Notes: generated by a model from the letters alone, not told the origin. A stretch of DNA of 64,000 nucleotides from Paracoccaceae bacterium (GCA_021741245.1 JAIOYF010000003.1:361534-425533); one strand, 5' to 3'; numbered from the stretch's first letter, positions 1-9,851 are shown. Made by a program: numbers and translations.

Positions 1-1
1 T

Positions 2-712
2 GGTTGGCCCACCAACCCGCTGGAGGAGATGGCCATCGTCGATTATGGCGATCTGGCCTTTGACTATGCGCACATCCCCAGCTTTCCGGGCCTCCTGACC
101 GACCATATCCGCACCATTCTGGCCGCCGGGCCGGGCACGATCACGCTGGGCGGCGATCATTTCATTACCCTGCCCATTCTGCGCGCCTATGCCGAAAAGT
201 TCGGGCCGATGTCGGTCATCCATTTCGATGCCCATTCCGACCTGTGGGCCGATGATGATATGGACCGCATCGACCATGGCACGTTTTTCTACAAGGCGGT
301 CAAGACCGGGCTGATTGATCCCAAAACATCCGTGCAGATCGGCATCCGCACCCAATGCGACGACTACCTTGGCGTCGAATACATCGATGCCCGCACCGTG
401 CATGAAAAAGGCGTGGCCTATGCGGTGGCCCGTGCCAAAGAGATCGTGGGCCAGAACCCCACCTATGTGACCTTTGACATTGATTGCCTTGACCCCTCGG
501 CGGCACCCGGCACCGGCACCCCGGTCTGGGGCGGATTGCACACATGGCAGGCGGCCGCTGCCCTGCGCGATCTGGCGGGGATCAACATGGTCGGCGGCGA
601 TGTTGTTGAAGTCTCGCCCCCCTATGATACAACCGGGGCCACGGCGATTGCGGGTGCCCATGTCGCGCATGAGTTGATTTGCCTTTATCATTGGGCAAGG
701 GTCAAACGATGA
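2..712 (+). CDS. speB: Agmatinase / ureohydrolase (5' truncated by window edge)
   Basis: Hydrolyses agmatine (or a related guanidino compound) to an amine and urea in the cytoplasm. Only the C-terminal ~236 residues are present; the frame is open from base 2 (G-W-P-T-N-P-L-E-E-M-A), so the true start lies before the window and the ATG at 29 is internal. The binuclear Mn2+ ligands of the arginase/agmatinase fold are visible: GGDH, DAHSD and the FDIDCLDP motif, followed by the conserved GGDVVEVSPPYD segment. The stop overlaps the next gene by ATGA, so the two are probably co-translated. Family assignment is secure; agmatine as substrate, rather than guanidinobutyrate or guanidinopropionate, is inference. 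Confidence 0.9.
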   Translation, partial: GWPTNPLEEMAIVDYGDLAFDYAHIPSFPGLLTDHIRTILAAGPGTITLGGDHFITLPILRAYAEKFGPMSVIHFDAHSDLWADDDMDRIDHGTFFYKAVKTGLIDPKTSVQIGIRTQCDDYLGVEYIDARTVHEKGVAYAVARAKEIVGQNPTYVTFDIDCLDPSAAPGTGTPVWGGLHTWQAAAALRDLAGINMVGGDVVEVSPPYDTTGATAIAGAHVAHELICLYHWARVKR

Positions 713-1167
713 CACGGAGTATGCGCACCATGCTTTTCGGGCTTGGCGTCTTGGGGATCGCGGTCTTGGGGGCAATGGCCTATGTCCGCCTTGCGCCCAC
801 GAACACTGCCCAATGGCACAGCGCGCCCGCGCCGTCTTTGTGGGACCAATCCAGCCCTTGGGATCAGGTTGTCCCGCTGACGGGGGCCGCCAGCTTGCGG
901 CTGTCCGATCAAAAGGGCGCTCCGACCGCGCTTTTGGCAAAGATCGACGCTATTGCCATGGCAACGCCACGAACCACGCGCTTGGCCGGTTCGGTCGGTG
1001 ACGGGATGATCACATGGCAAACGCGCTCTGCGCTTTGGGGGTTCCCCGATTTCACAACCGCCGAGGTGCGCCCCGATGGCCTGTATCTCTATGCCCGCCT
1101 GCGGTTTGGCACAGAGGACTTGGGTGTGAATGCCAAGCGCCTGACCGCATGGCTGGCCGCGCTCTGA
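709..1167 (+). CDS. DUF1499 family membrane-anchored protein
   Basis: A 152-residue protein of unknown function resembling DUF1499 (COG4446). It begins with one hydrophobic segment (about residues 7-27) that could be a signal anchor, followed by a soluble domain of about 120 residues with no catalytic motif I recognise. The start at 709 is preferred because its ATG overlaps the agmatinase stop (ATGA); an upstream in-frame ATG at 679 would overlap that gene by 34 bases. Coupling to the agmatinase suggests co-expression but not function. The family is often found as a small envelope protein in proteobacteria. Confidence 0.75.
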   Translation: MTRSMRTMLFGLGVLGIAVLGAMAYVRLAPTNTAQWHSAPAPSLWDQSSPWDQVVPLTGAASLRLSDQKGAPTALLAKIDAIAMATPRTTRLAGSVGDGMITWQTRSALWGFPDFTTAEVRPDGLYLYARLRFGTEDLGVNAKRLTAWLAAL

Positions 1168-1170
1168 CAT

Positions 1171-1218
1171 CATCTGTTCAAAAATATCCTCGGGGGTCCG
1201 GGGGCAGACAGCCCCCGG
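1171..1218 (+). repeat. Intergenic repeat copy A with GC hairpin
   Basis: Begins CATCTGTTCAAAAATATCC and continues into a perfect 7-bp stem, CCGGGGG (1198-1204) and CCCCCGG (1212-1218), with a 7-nt loop. It lies between the DUF1499 stop and the prfA start. Three further copies occur at 5286, 17644 and 21629-21657 (the last inverted). It could act as an mRNA stability element or weak terminator. Confidence 0.75.
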
Positions 1219-1266
1219 CGTCTCCGCCCCCTTGACCAAACCCTGCATTCCAGCCACACCGCCGCC

Positions 1267-2322
1267 ATGGTCCCATTAGACAAACTCGCCCAGATCACTG
1301 AACGCTTCGAGTATCTCGAGGCGAAGTTGAACGCAGGCGCCCCCCCGTCCGAGATTGCCAAGATCAGCCGCGAGTATTCCGATCTCAAACCCGTGGTCGA
1401 ACAGATCCAGTCCTATCGCACCGCCCTTGATGATCTGGCCGAGGCCGAGGGTTGGTTGACCGACCCCGAGATGCGCAGCCTTGCCGAAGAAGAACTGCCG
1501 CAACTCAAATCCCGCATCCCGGAAATGGAACAGGCCCTGCGCGTGGCGCTCTTGCCCAAGGACGCCGCCGATGCGCGTCCTGCCATCCTTGAAATCCGTC
1601 CCGGCACCGGCGGGGATGAGGCAAGCCTCTTCGCGGCTGACCTGTTGCGCATGTATCAGCGCTATGCCGAGCGTATGGGCTGGCGGTTCGAGATTCTGGA
1701 GGAACAATTCTCTGATCTGGGTGGCATCAAAGAGGTCACCGTTCATGTGCAGGGTGAAGGGGTCTTTGCCCGGCTGAAATACGAATCCGGTGTGCACCGC
1801 GTCCAGCGCGTCCCCGAGACGGAGGCGCAGGGCCGCATCCATACCTCGGCCGCCACGGTGGCGGTGCTGCCCGAGGCCGAGGATGTCGATATCGACATTC
1901 CCACCACAGACATCCGCATTGATACCATGCGTTCCTCTGGGGCGGGCGGGCAGCACGTCAACACCACCGACTCCGCCGTGCGGATCACCCATTTGCCGAC
2001 CGGAATGATCGTGACCAGCTCGGAAAAATCGCAGCACCGCAACCGCGAGATTGCGATGCAGGTTCTGCGCGCGCGCCTGTTTGAATTGGAGCGGGAGCGT
2101 ATCGACAACGAACGCTCTGCCGACCGACGGGCGCAGGTGGGGTCGGGCGACCGCTCGGAACGTATCCGCACCTATAACTTCCCCCAAGGCCGCATGACCG
2201 ACCACCGCATCAACCTGACGCTTTACAGCCTGGGTCAAATCATGGGGGGCGATCTGGGCGATATCATCGACGCGCTGCAATCAGATGATCAGGCACGCAA
2301 GCTGGCTGAGGCCGGGGTGTGA
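1267..2322 (+). CDS. prfA: Peptide chain release factor 1
   Basis: Recognises UAA and UAG in the ribosomal A site and triggers peptidyl-tRNA hydrolysis. The 351-residue length is typical. The RF1-type PxT codon-recognition tripeptide is PET at residues 183-185 inside RVPETEAQG, and the catalytic GGQ is at 227-229 (GAGGQHVN). The N-terminal helical domain and C-terminal RF-1 domain are complete. The gene overlaps prmC by GTGA, a classic pairing because PrmC methylates the GGQ glutamine. The ATG at 1267 gives the family-typical N-terminus. Confidence 0.97.
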   Translation: MVPLDKLAQITERFEYLEAKLNAGAPPSEIAKISREYSDLKPVVEQIQSYRTALDDLAEAEGWLTDPEMRSLAEEELPQLKSRIPEMEQALRVALLPKDAADARPAILEIRPGTGGDEASLFAADLLRMYQRYAERMGWRFEILEEQFSDLGGIKEVTVHVQGEGVFARLKYESGVHRVQRVPETEAQGRIHTSAATVAVLPEAEDVDIDIPTTDIRIDTMRSSGAGGQHVNTTDSAVRITHLPTGMIVTSSEKSQHRNREIAMQVLRARLFELERERIDNERSADRRAQVGSGDRSERIRTYNFPQGRMTDHRINLTLYSLGQIMGGDLGDIIDALQSDDQARKLAEAGV

Positions 2323-3152
2323 CCACGCTGGCCGATCTGCTGCGCGCAGCGACTGCGCAGTTGCGCGGGGCCGGGGTGGCGGATGGGATGCGCGATGCCC
2401 GGATCTTGCTGGCCCATGCCTCTGGCATCGCCCCGGATCGCCTGACCTTGCATTTGCACGATCTGGTCCCTGCGCACGCGCTGCCGGTGTTTCAGGACTT
2501 TATCCAACGACGCGCCCTTCGAGAACCGGTTTGGCGCATCCTTGGCCAGCGGTCCTTTTATGGCCGCAGCTTTCAGATCACGCCCGATGTCCTTGATCCG
2601 CGTCCCGAAACGGAAATCTTGATCGAGGCCGCCTTGGCGCAGCCGTTTTCCAACGTGCTTGATCTGGGCACCGGATCTGGCTGCATCGTGCTGACACTGC
2701 TTGCCGAACGCGCCGACACACGGGGTTTGGGCACGGATCTGTCGCGCGCGGCTTTGGAGGTGGCGCAAGCCAATGCCGTGTCCTTGGGCCTGAGCGACCG
2801 CGCTCAGCTTAGTCAATCGAATTGGTTTGGGCATGTTGAGGGCAAGTTTGACCTCATCGTCTCAAACCCGCCCTATATCGCCGCAGATGAAATGCCCGAT
2901 CTTTCGCCCGAGGTTCTGAATTGGGACCCACATATGGCGCTGTCACCGGGGGCGGACGGGCTTGCGCCCTATCGCGTCATCGCCGCCGGGGCCCTCGCAC
3001 ATCTGTCGCCCAAGGGGCGGCTGATTGTTGAAATCGGCCCGACGCAGGCGCAATCTGTGGGCCAGATGTTCGATCAGTCCGGGCTTTTGGAGGTGACCAT
3101 CGGTCAAGATTTTGACGGGCGGGATCGCATCGTTTCGGCGCGCGCGCCCTAA
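2319..3152 (+). CDS. prmC: Release factor glutamine N5-methyltransferase
   Basis: Transfers a methyl group from S-adenosylmethionine to the glutamine of the GGQ motif in RF1 and RF2. The 277-residue protein has an N-terminal helical substrate-binding domain, SAM motif I DLGTGSG at residues 115-121 and the substrate-binding NPPY at 183-186. The start is GTG at 2319, embedded in the prfA stop (GTGA), so translation is probably coupled. About 250 bp without a gene follow, leading to the DUF4167 gene. Confidence 0.96.
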   Translation: MTTLADLLRAATAQLRGAGVADGMRDARILLAHASGIAPDRLTLHLHDLVPAHALPVFQDFIQRRALREPVWRILGQRSFYGRSFQITPDVLDPRPETEILIEAALAQPFSNVLDLGTGSGCIVLTLLAERADTRGLGTDLSRAALEVAQANAVSLGLSDRAQLSQSNWFGHVEGKFDLIVSNPPYIAADEMPDLSPEVLNWDPHMALSPGADGLAPYRVIAAGALAHLSPKGRLIVEIGPTQAQSVGQMFDQSGLLEVTIGQDFDGRDRIVSARAP

Positions 3153-3404
3153 GGATTGCGGGAAATCGGCCACGTTTCCGCATTCAGAGCCGTGAAAAAG
3201 GAAAGAATGCCACCCAAAACGGCAGAATCGGCTTGTCAGACAGGGTTCAGCGTGTTTATTCAACAACAGGCGCTGATGGGAAGCGGATGGATTTGCCATC
3301 CCCCGCATGCGCTGAAACCCGACTTTGCCTGACTTCTCCCAAAACAGGTGGCGCCCAATGGCGCAGCATGGCAGGCAATCGGATCATCTGGATCAAAGGA
3401 CAAG

Positions 3405-4331
3405 ATGCGCTCTTCCAAGTCCCGCTCGCGCTCCAAGCAGAACCGCCCGCGCACCCTCGGCAATATCATCAACCGCGTTTTCGACAGCTCCGGCCCAGAA
3501 GGCAAGGTACGTGGTACGCCGCAGCAGGTGATAGAGAAATACCAACAGCTTGCGCGTGATGCCCAACTGTCAAATGACCGGGTTGCCGCCGAGAATTTCT
3601 CGCAGCACGCCGAGCATTACACACGTCTTCTGGGCGAAGCTCAGCGCGAAATGGTCGCCGAACAAGAGGCGCGTCAGCAGCAGTTTTCCCAGAATGCCGG
3701 GCAGAACGGCAATCAAAATGGTGGCCAGAACGGCAACCAGACTGGCGGTCAGTCCGGTGGTCAAAACGGCAATCAGAATGGCAACCCCAACAACAACCGT
3801 GAGCGCGATAGCCGCGACCGGGATCAAAGGGACAGCCGTGACAATCGCCAATGGCGGGATGATCGCACAGTGGATGCAGGCAGTGGTGATCAGCCCGACA
3901 TTCCCGCATCGGCCGCTTTCGCTGTAGACGACGAAATCGGTCTGGTTGAAACACCCGAAGCTTTGGTTGATGCCCCGCCGCGCCGCGAAGATCGGCCGCG
4001 CCGCAACGACCGCAATGAAGGGCGTGAGGGCAACCCGCGCCATCGCAACCGTGATGATAACCGGGGCGACCGCGGGCCTCGGCCAACGGATGCGCCAGCA
4101 CCTGCCGAACCTGCGCCACAGCCCGCAGCCGTGGCACAGCCTCAGCCAGCGGTCGTTGCACAGCCTCAACCGGCACCTGCACCCGAAGCCACGGCCCCCG
4201 GGACCCCTGCACCCGCTGCAGACCCGGTTGCCGAGTCCCCCAAACCCCGCCGCCCGCGCGCGCCCCGCAAGCCCAAAGAGGCTGGGGCGACCGACGCCGA
4301 GGGCGGTGATCCGCGCGAAGCTGCGGAATAA
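3405..4331 (+). CDS. DUF4167 protein with long disordered Q/N/G- and RG-rich tail
   Basis: A 308-residue protein of the alphaproteobacterial DUF4167 family; function unknown to me. Residues 1-80 are basic then helical (RSKQNRPRTLGNIINRVFD and following) and form the conserved domain. Residues ~82-132 are a Gln/Asn/Gly repeat tract, followed by Arg/Asp-rich and Arg/Gly-rich segments and a Pro/Ala tail ending in Lys/Arg-rich sequence. ATG 3405 is chosen over ATG 3348 because AAAGGA lies just upstream and family members begin MRSS-like. The basic, disordered composition would suit RNA or nucleoid binding, but that is inference. A strong hairpin terminator follows. Confidence 0.85.
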   Translation: MRSSKSRSRSKQNRPRTLGNIINRVFDSSGPEGKVRGTPQQVIEKYQQLARDAQLSNDRVAAENFSQHAEHYTRLLGEAQREMVAEQEARQQQFSQNAGQNGNQNGGQNGNQTGGQSGGQNGNQNGNPNNNRERDSRDRDQRDSRDNRQWRDDRTVDAGSGDQPDIPASAAFAVDDEIGLVETPEALVDAPPRREDRPRRNDRNEGREGNPRHRNRDDNRGDRGPRPTDAPAPAEPAPQPAAVAQPQPAVVAQPQPAPAPEATAPGTPAPAADPVAESPKPRRPRAPRKPKEAGATDAEGGDPREAAE

Positions 4332-4362
4332 TCCGGGCAATCGGCCATACCTTGCAAAACCA

Positions 4363-4392
4363 AAAACGCCGCAGATCTTTCTGCGGCGTTTT
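4363..4392. terminator. Bidirectional hairpin terminator
   Basis: Perfect 12-bp stem: AAAACGCCGCAG (4363-4374), a 6-nt loop, and CTGCGGCGTTTT (4381-4392), with T runs on both strands. It sits between the convergent DUF4167 (+) and rsmA (-) genes and can serve both. Confidence 0.9.
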
Positions 4393-4423
4393 GCATAAAG
4401 TGCAGGCCTGAAAGGGCAAGGGA

Positions 4424-5272
4424 TCAGGCGCTGCGTTCTGCCACCGCGCGGGCGAGGGCGCAAAAATGCTCCAACCCGATTTCCTCGGCGCGGGCCGTTG
4501 GCAAGATGCCAACCCCCTCCAACAAACTTTCAACATCGCCACCAAGCCCTTTCAGGCTGGAGCGCAGCATCTTGCGCCGCTGGTTAAAGGCCATGGCCGT
4601 CACCCGCGACAGCACGGCGGCATCGGCCGGATAGCGCGGCGCCTCCAGCCGTGTCAGATGCACGACGGCAGAGTGAACCTTGGGCGCGGGGGTAAAGGCC
4701 TCGGGCGGCAGATGCATGACGATCTTGGCATCCGCCCGCCATTGGGCCAAAAGCGCAAGCCTGCCATAGTGATCGCCTTTTGGTTTGGCGACGATCCGTT
4801 CGGCGACCTCGCGCTGGAACATCAGGGTCAATGATGACCAGAACGGCGGCCAGACCGCAGGCGACAACCAGCGGATCAACAACTCCGTCCCCACATTATA
4901 GGGCAGGTTTGACACGATCCGCACCGGACCGGTCAGATGGGCCGCAAGGTCCAACTCCAGCGCATCGCCCTGCAACACCTGCAACCGTCCGGGATAGGTT
5001 CGGGCAATTTCCTCCAGCGCGGGCAAACAGCGCGGGTCTTTCTCCACCACCACCACTCGGCGTGCGCCTTCTGCCAAAAGGCCACGGGTCAATCCGCCGG
5101 GGCCGGGGCCCACCTCCAGCACATCACAGGCTGAAAGGTCCCCCGCCAACCGGGCAATCTTTGCCGTCAGGTTCAGGTCCAGCAGGAAGTTCTGGCCCAG
5201 CTGCTTTTTGGCCACCAACTCATGCGTGCGGATCACATCACGCAGAGGCGGCAGGCCATCAATCGTTCCCAA
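4424..5272 (-). CDS. rsmA: 16S rRNA (adenine1518/1519-N6)-dimethyltransferase
   Basis: KsgA/RsmA dimethylates two adjacent adenines in helix 45 of 16S rRNA late in 30S assembly. The [12 protein letters not shown]-terminal motif, the SAM site [10 protein letters not shown] and the catalytic NLPYN are all visible. No ATG gives the family N-terminus. Two in-frame TTG codons exist (5278 and 5272); 5272 is preferred because AAAGGG at 5280-5285 lies 7 nt upstream, whereas it is 1 nt from the TTG at 5278. This Shine-Dalgarno is formed at the edge of intergenic repeat copy B. The gene follows pdxA on the same strand and ends at the terminator at 4363-4392. Confidence 0.94.
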   Translation of the reverse strand: MGTIDGLPPLRDVIRTHELVAKKQLGQNFLLDLNLTAKIARLAGDLSACDVLEVGPGPGGLTRGLLAEGARRVVVVEKDPRCLPALEEIARTYPGRLQVLQGDALELDLAAHLTGPVRIVSNLPYNVGTELLIRWLSPAVWPPFWSSLTLMFQREVAERIVAKPKGDHYGRLALLAQWRADAKIVMHLPPEAFTPAPKVHSAVVHLTRLEAPRYPADAAVLSRVTAMAFNQRRKMLRSSLKGLGGDVESLLEGVGILPTARAEEIGLEHFCALARAVAERSA

Positions 5273-5285
5273 AGCCAAGCCCTTT

Positions 5286-5327
5286 CATCTGTTCATAAAT
5301 ATCCCGGGGTCTGGGGCAGCGCCCCAG
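5286..5327 (+). repeat. Intergenic repeat copy B
   Basis: Begins CATCTGTTCATAAATATCC and ends in a CTGGGGC...GCCCCAG hairpin (5311-5327). It lies between pdxA and rsmA, antisense to both. Read in the direction of the genes, its end plus flank gives GATGAAAGGG, the probable rsmA ribosome binding site. Confidence 0.75.
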
Positions 5328-5335
5328 TCCGGACG

Positions 5336-6334
5336 TCACGCCCGGCGCGCGGCCGCCATGTTTTGCGCCATCCGACAGGCCGCCACAAGACTGTCGGGCA
5401 AGGCAATCCCGCGCCCGGCAATGTCAAAGGCTGTCCCATGATCGGGTGAGGTGCGGATGAACGGCAGGCCAAGCGTGACATTCACCCCGCCGTCGAAATC
5501 AAGCGTCTTGATCGGGATCAGCGCCTGATCGTGATAGGCGCAGACGGCTGCATCATAGCCTGCGCGCGCGCGGGCATGAAACATCGTATCCGCAGGCAGG
5601 GGGCCGCGCAAATCAAGGCCCTCGGCGCAAAGGCGCGCGATCAGCGGCGTGATCATGGTCAGGTCTTCCCAACCCATGGCACCGCCTTCGCCCGCATGGG
5701 GGTTCAGCCCGGCCACAGCGATGCGCGGGGCTGTGATCCCGAAATCCCGGCGCAGGCCCGCATGGGTGATGCGAATGGCTTGCTCCAGCACCTCGGCCGT
5801 CAGGGCCTTTGGCACATCCGCCAAAGGGATATGGATGGTCGCAGGCACCACGCGCAGCGCATCACAGGCCAGCATCATCACCACCGGCACATAGCCTGCC
5901 AGATGGGCCAGATACTCGGTATGGCCGGGAAAGGCGAAGTTCGCGCCATCCTTAAGCGCCTTTTTGTGGATCGGCGCCGTCACGACCGCCGAGGCCTGTC
6001 CGGTCTGCACAAGGTCCACCGCGCGGGCAATGACCTCGATCACCCCGGCGGCATTGCGCGGGTCAGGCGTGCCGGGGGTGGCCTCGCCCGCAAAGGCGTG
6101 GGGCAAGACGGGCAGCACATCGGCGGCCACGCCAAGGGCATCTTGCGGTGAGGCGACTTCTTGCAAACGGGTGCCCTTGGGCAAATGCCGTGGATCGCCC
6201 AGCCACACGAAGGGGCAGGCATTTCCCAGCCGCAACCGTGCCGCAACGGCCAGTTCCGGCCCGATGCCTGCAGGTTCGCCGCAGGTCATCACCAGCGGCG
6301 GCATCCCGGTTTGCAAAGATCTGGGCATTGTCAC
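5336..6334 (-). CDS. pdxA: 4-hydroxythreonine-4-phosphate dehydrogenase
   Basis: NAD-dependent oxidation and decarboxylation step in de novo pyridoxal 5'-phosphate synthesis. The 332 residues match the family. The divalent-metal histidines are at H168 (TIHIPLAD), H213 (GLNPHAGEGG) and H268 (AYHDQALIPIK), and the substrate loop FPGHTEYLAHL contains H138. The GTG at 6334 overlaps the surA stop as GTGA; an ATG at 6328 is the alternative. The order surA-pdxA-rsmA is the classical proteobacterial arrangement, here continuing the LPS-export genes. Confidence 0.96.
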   Translation of the reverse strand: MTMPRSLQTGMPPLVMTCGEPAGIGPELAVAARLRLGNACPFVWLGDPRHLPKGTRLQEVASPQDALGVAADVLPVLPHAFAGEATPGTPDPRNAAGVIEVIARAVDLVQTGQASAVVTAPIHKKALKDGANFAFPGHTEYLAHLAGYVPVVMMLACDALRVVPATIHIPLADVPKALTAEVLEQAIRITHAGLRRDFGITAPRIAVAGLNPHAGEGGAMGWEDLTMITPLIARLCAEGLDLRGPLPADTMFHARARAGYDAAVCAYHDQALIPIKTLDFDGGVNVTLGLPFIRTSPDHGTAFDIAGRGIALPDSLVAACRMAQNMAAARRA

Positions 6335-7602
6335 GGCGTCTCGATGATCGCTTCCGACCGCAACTCTTCCAGATAAAGCTCGGCCCGGTTCGTCAGTTCC
6401 TGCGATATCAGGCGATTGCGAATTCCGTCGCGGTCAATCGGACCTTCGCCTTTGGGGGCGCGGGAACAGAGCATCAGAAAGACACGATAGCCGCCCCGCG
6501 TTAGGGCAGTTGAGGCTTCTCCCGGATCAAGCTGGGCCAGTTGCAGACCGATGTCCCCGGCAAGCTCCGGAACGGTCTTGGTTGTCACCGTCAGCCGGTC
6601 TTCGGGCAGGCCACGCGCCTCTTCATACAGATCCTTGCAGGTGTCGATGCGGTTCGACAGCGCCGCCGCCTCGGCCAAGACGCCTTCGACATTTGGCAGC
6701 AGATATTCGGCATATTCCACCTCAACCAACGGTCCTTCGGCACTTTGGTCTTCGGCCACATCCCGCAATTGGAAGAGCACCACCGCATTGGGCAAGGTGA
6801 TCGGCTCTGACACCTGACCGGGGCCAAGGGCAAGCGCAAGTTGCACGATTTGTGGTGGCAGATTGGCGGCGGGCGTCCAATCCAGTCGCCCGCCACGACC
6901 AGCAGAGGGTGAGGCCGAATAGCGGCGCGCGGCGCTGACAAAGCCGGCTTCGGAGGTGATCTCGCTCCGCAGGCGGCGGGCAAGGGTCAATGCGGCTTCG
7001 GGATCGCCTTCATAGGGAATGGCAATTTCCGACAACAACAACTGCATTTCCATGCGATTTGTGCCGTTGGCGATCACGCGATCAACCTCGGCCTCAGAGA
7101 TCGACACGGTTGAACCAAATCGGCCCCGGATGATGTCGCGCCAAAGCAGGCCATTTGCCACAAAATCCCGAAAGGTTTCGGAGGCGATGCCCGATTGACC
7201 AAGGGCCTCGATCAACTGCTCGGCTGACAGATTGGCCCGCCCGGCAAATTCAGTCATGCCCGTGCTGATCTGCTCGCTGGTCAGCCGGACGTCAAAACGC
7301 CTTGCCTCTTCAGCGGCAAGCCGGTCTTGGATCAGGCCCCTCAGGGCTTCTTTCTCTGGGTCGCCCGGCTGGCGCAACACCATCAAAAAGCGTTTGCGCT
7401 GGTCCAGTTCGAATTGGGTGATCACACTGTTGTTGATCCGCAAGACCGGCGTGAACGGCGAGGCAACCGCCGTTGTATCGCGGGCCATGGCGACGGGTGC
7501 CATCGTCGGACCAAAAGCCAGACAACTGCCCAAGATCAATGCCCTTAGTCCAAATCCCGCACAAAGCGGTTTGCGGGGGGTATCAAATCGTTTCGTGTTC
7601 AT
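6331..7602 (-). CDS. surA: Periplasmic chaperone / peptidyl-prolyl isomerase SurA
   Basis: Periplasmic chaperone that delivers outer-membrane beta-barrel proteins, LptD among them, to the BAM complex. The 423-residue protein has a signal peptide (Arg/Lys N-terminus, hydrophobic core, MAPVAMA cleavage region), a SurA N-terminal domain and one recognisable parvulin domain rather than two, as is common in alphaproteobacteria. ATG 7602 is chosen because AGGAC lies 3 nt upstream and it directly precedes the signal peptide; the frame remains open to 7704 but that extension is not signal-like. lptD ends 98 bp upstream. Confidence 0.92.
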   Translation of the reverse strand: MNTKRFDTPRKPLCAGFGLRALILGSCLAFGPTMAPVAMARDTTAVASPFTPVLRINNSVITQFELDQRKRFLMVLRQPGDPEKEALRGLIQDRLAAEEARRFDVRLTSEQISTGMTEFAGRANLSAEQLIEALGQSGIASETFRDFVANGLLWRDIIRGRFGSTVSISEAEVDRVIANGTNRMEMQLLLSEIAIPYEGDPEAALTLARRLRSEITSEAGFVSAARRYSASPSAGRGGRLDWTPAANLPPQIVQLALALGPGQVSEPITLPNAVVLFQLRDVAEDQSAEGPLVEVEYAEYLLPNVEGVLAEAAALSNRIDTCKDLYEEARGLPEDRLTVTTKTVPELAGDIGLQLAQLDPGEASTALTRGGYRVFLMLCSRAPKGEGPIDRDGIRNRLISQELTNRAELYLEELRSEAIIETP

Positions 7603-7700
7603 GCGTCCTGCCGTCACTTGCCTGCCGCCTTTCCGGTCTTTTGCCGTGTGGCCCACCCACTGCACCCCGCCATGCCTGAACCCGCGCCACTGCCCATACG

Positions 7701-9851
7701 TCACCGCCGACAGGCCCGCGCGGGGCCAGCCGCAGCACCGCTGCCAAAGCCCACGAGATCGACCGAAAGGCCAAAATCCGTTGTCGGCTTTACACTAGTC
7801 GAGGACGTGAAGCGACGCGAGAGAGAAAGATCCAGCGAAACACATTCGTTACGAAATTGCAGGCCAAGACCCGCGCTATTGGCCCGGTCGGCCTCAAAAT
7901 CATAGCGGGCCTCGGCTTTTGCAGTCCAGTTCTCGGTCATCTTGTAGCGTCCATCGACCGCGAGTTCCGAAATGGCATCGGGACGCTCTTCGTCTGTGTC
8001 GGCCACGACCCAGACATAAGACCCCGCCAGACCATATTTGTCGCGATTCAGATCAAAGCGGGTTTCGGACTTTGTGATGGCCAAGCCGTCGTCAAACAGC
8101 ATCCGATGATGCAGACCCAATCCCCCCGCCAAGTTCACTTGGGCGGCTGCCAACCAGTCAGACTTTATCCCGTCAAGGCCCGAGGCCGTCGAGAATTGCC
8201 CCAAATCCTCTTTGCGCAGCACACGCCCGATGGCGGTGGACAGAGACCAACCCGTGGGGGCAACGCGAGTATAGCTCAGCCCAAGGTTCATCCGCGCGCC
8301 GCGTTCGGTGGCATCGGATCCGGGAAAGCGGTTCAGGGCGAAAAGGTTGCCCTGATCAAACTCGACCAGAAGCGAATCCTCATTCGGAACCGTTTCAGTG
8401 CCCTTTGCCGCCCAGACGAGCTGGACGACCGGTTCGATCACATGGCCCACCCCATTCGCCCCTGCCTTGGCCCATGGCCACCGCAATTCGGCAGCCAATG
8501 CCCCATGCAGGCGGGCGTGGTTGCCACCAAAAACGGCATCTTGCTGGACGGTATAGGTATCTGCTGTCGCCTCGCCCAGCACGGTGCCGACCATGCCCAT
8601 CGGCAAGGCCCAGTTGCGCCGCCAGTCCAGCCGGACAGAAGCCCGCGAGACGTCACGCCCGTCGCCGATGCCGTCGCCATTCAGATCGGCCGGGTCGGTT
8701 GAGCTGCGGTAATGGCTGTGGGTCTGGAACCGCAGTCCAGCCACGCCCCCCAAGGGGCCACCCGAAAAGCGGCGGTAAAAGGTCAGATCACTCACAATCG
8801 TGGGAAGGGTGGAATTGACTTCGCCCGCCCGAATGGATTTGATTCCGATAAGACGGCCCGAGATCAGTTCATTGCGTCGGATGCGGTTGATTTCGATCCG
8901 GCTGTCGAGGCGATCTTTGACCGGCAGGCCATAATCCAGCAGATAGGCCGGATCGCTGACGATCTCACCCCGGAAGGTCAGCCTGAAATCGCGGGGCAAA
9001 TCAAAGCTGCCGGTGGCGGTCAGATAATGCCGTGTCTCGCCCGGCACCAATCGATCACGCGACAGGCCGCCATTGACCTCAATTTCACCCGTGGCAAAGG
9101 CTTGCCGATACCGCAGCTCCAACGTGCGCCCGGATTTCGTCGACAGGTAGGGCGTGATCGTCAGATCGCGGTATGGGCCAAGTGTCCGGAAATAGGGAAG
9201 TTTGATCCCAGTCCCAAGGCCCGAGGTTGTGCGGATTTGCGGCATCAAAAAGCCGCTGGTCCGCTTCAGCGTCGGATCGGGCATCCGCAGGCGCGGGAAA
9301 TAGAGGACCGGTAGGCCAGCCACACGAAACTGGGCATGATCGAAGTAAAGCTGGCGCTCTTGCTGATCATGGATCACCCGCCGCGACCGGATTTCCCACA
9401 GTGGGGTGGGGCGATCCACACAGACCTTGCAAGAAGAGGCCACGACATTGTCGAGCGCGGTGTAGCGACCGCCAATCCGCTGGACTTGGTTCGCCGCAAG
9501 CTGCAATTCCCGGTTCAGCACCAAACGGGCGCTTTGCAAGATACCCTCAGACAGATCTGCCGACAGTTCTGCCTGTGACGCCACCAGCACCGCGGCCTCG
9601 CCATCCTCCATCACAATCGGGCCAGTTATGAACAGCTTGTCCAATGTGCGGTCATACAAGATGCTTTGGGCCCGCAAGGTGCGGCCCTGATAGAAAACCT
9701 CTACCCCGCCGGTTGCTAGCAGACGGCCCTGCGCATCAATCCGCACTGTATCGGCGACCAAGGCCGCCATATCCTGTGCCGCGCTATGTTGCGGGGCCGC
9801 CAATGACAGAAAGAGGCAGGCCAAAAGGACCCTAAGAGGCGCAGGCGACAT
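7701..9851 (-). CDS. lptD: LPS-assembly outer-membrane protein LptD
   Basis: Outer-membrane beta-barrel that, with LptE, inserts lipopolysaccharide into the outer leaflet. The 716-residue precursor has a signal peptide (MSPAPLRVLLACLFLSL, cut near SAAQ), an OstA/LptA-like periplasmic domain (roughly residues 30-180) and a long barrel ending in an aromatic-rich strand region. Cysteines near the domain junction (SCKVCVD) and one near the C-terminus (FRNECVS) could provide the inter-domain disulfides known for LptD. The ATG overlaps the lptG stop (ATGA). Confidence 0.95.
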   Translation of the reverse strand: MSPAPLRVLLACLFLSLAAPQHSAAQDMAALVADTVRIDAQGRLLATGGVEVFYQGRTLRAQSILYDRTLDKLFITGPIVMEDGEAAVLVASQAELSADLSEGILQSARLVLNRELQLAANQVQRIGGRYTALDNVVASSCKVCVDRPTPLWEIRSRRVIHDQQERQLYFDHAQFRVAGLPVLYFPRLRMPDPTLKRTSGFLMPQIRTTSGLGTGIKLPYFRTLGPYRDLTITPYLSTKSGRTLELRYRQAFATGEIEVNGGLSRDRLVPGETRHYLTATGSFDLPRDFRLTFRGEIVSDPAYLLDYGLPVKDRLDSRIEINRIRRNELISGRLIGIKSIRAGEVNSTLPTIVSDLTFYRRFSGGPLGGVAGLRFQTHSHYRSSTDPADLNGDGIGDGRDVSRASVRLDWRRNWALPMGMVGTVLGEATADTYTVQQDAVFGGNHARLHGALAAELRWPWAKAGANGVGHVIEPVVQLVWAAKGTETVPNEDSLLVEFDQGNLFALNRFPGSDATERGARMNLGLSYTRVAPTGWSLSTAIGRVLRKEDLGQFSTASGLDGIKSDWLAAAQVNLAGGLGLHHRMLFDDGLAITKSETRFDLNRDKYGLAGSYVWVVADTDEERPDAISELAVDGRYKMTENWTAKAEARYDFEADRANSAGLGLQFRNECVSLDLSLSRRFTSSTSVKPTTDFGLSVDLVGFGSGAAAGPARACRR

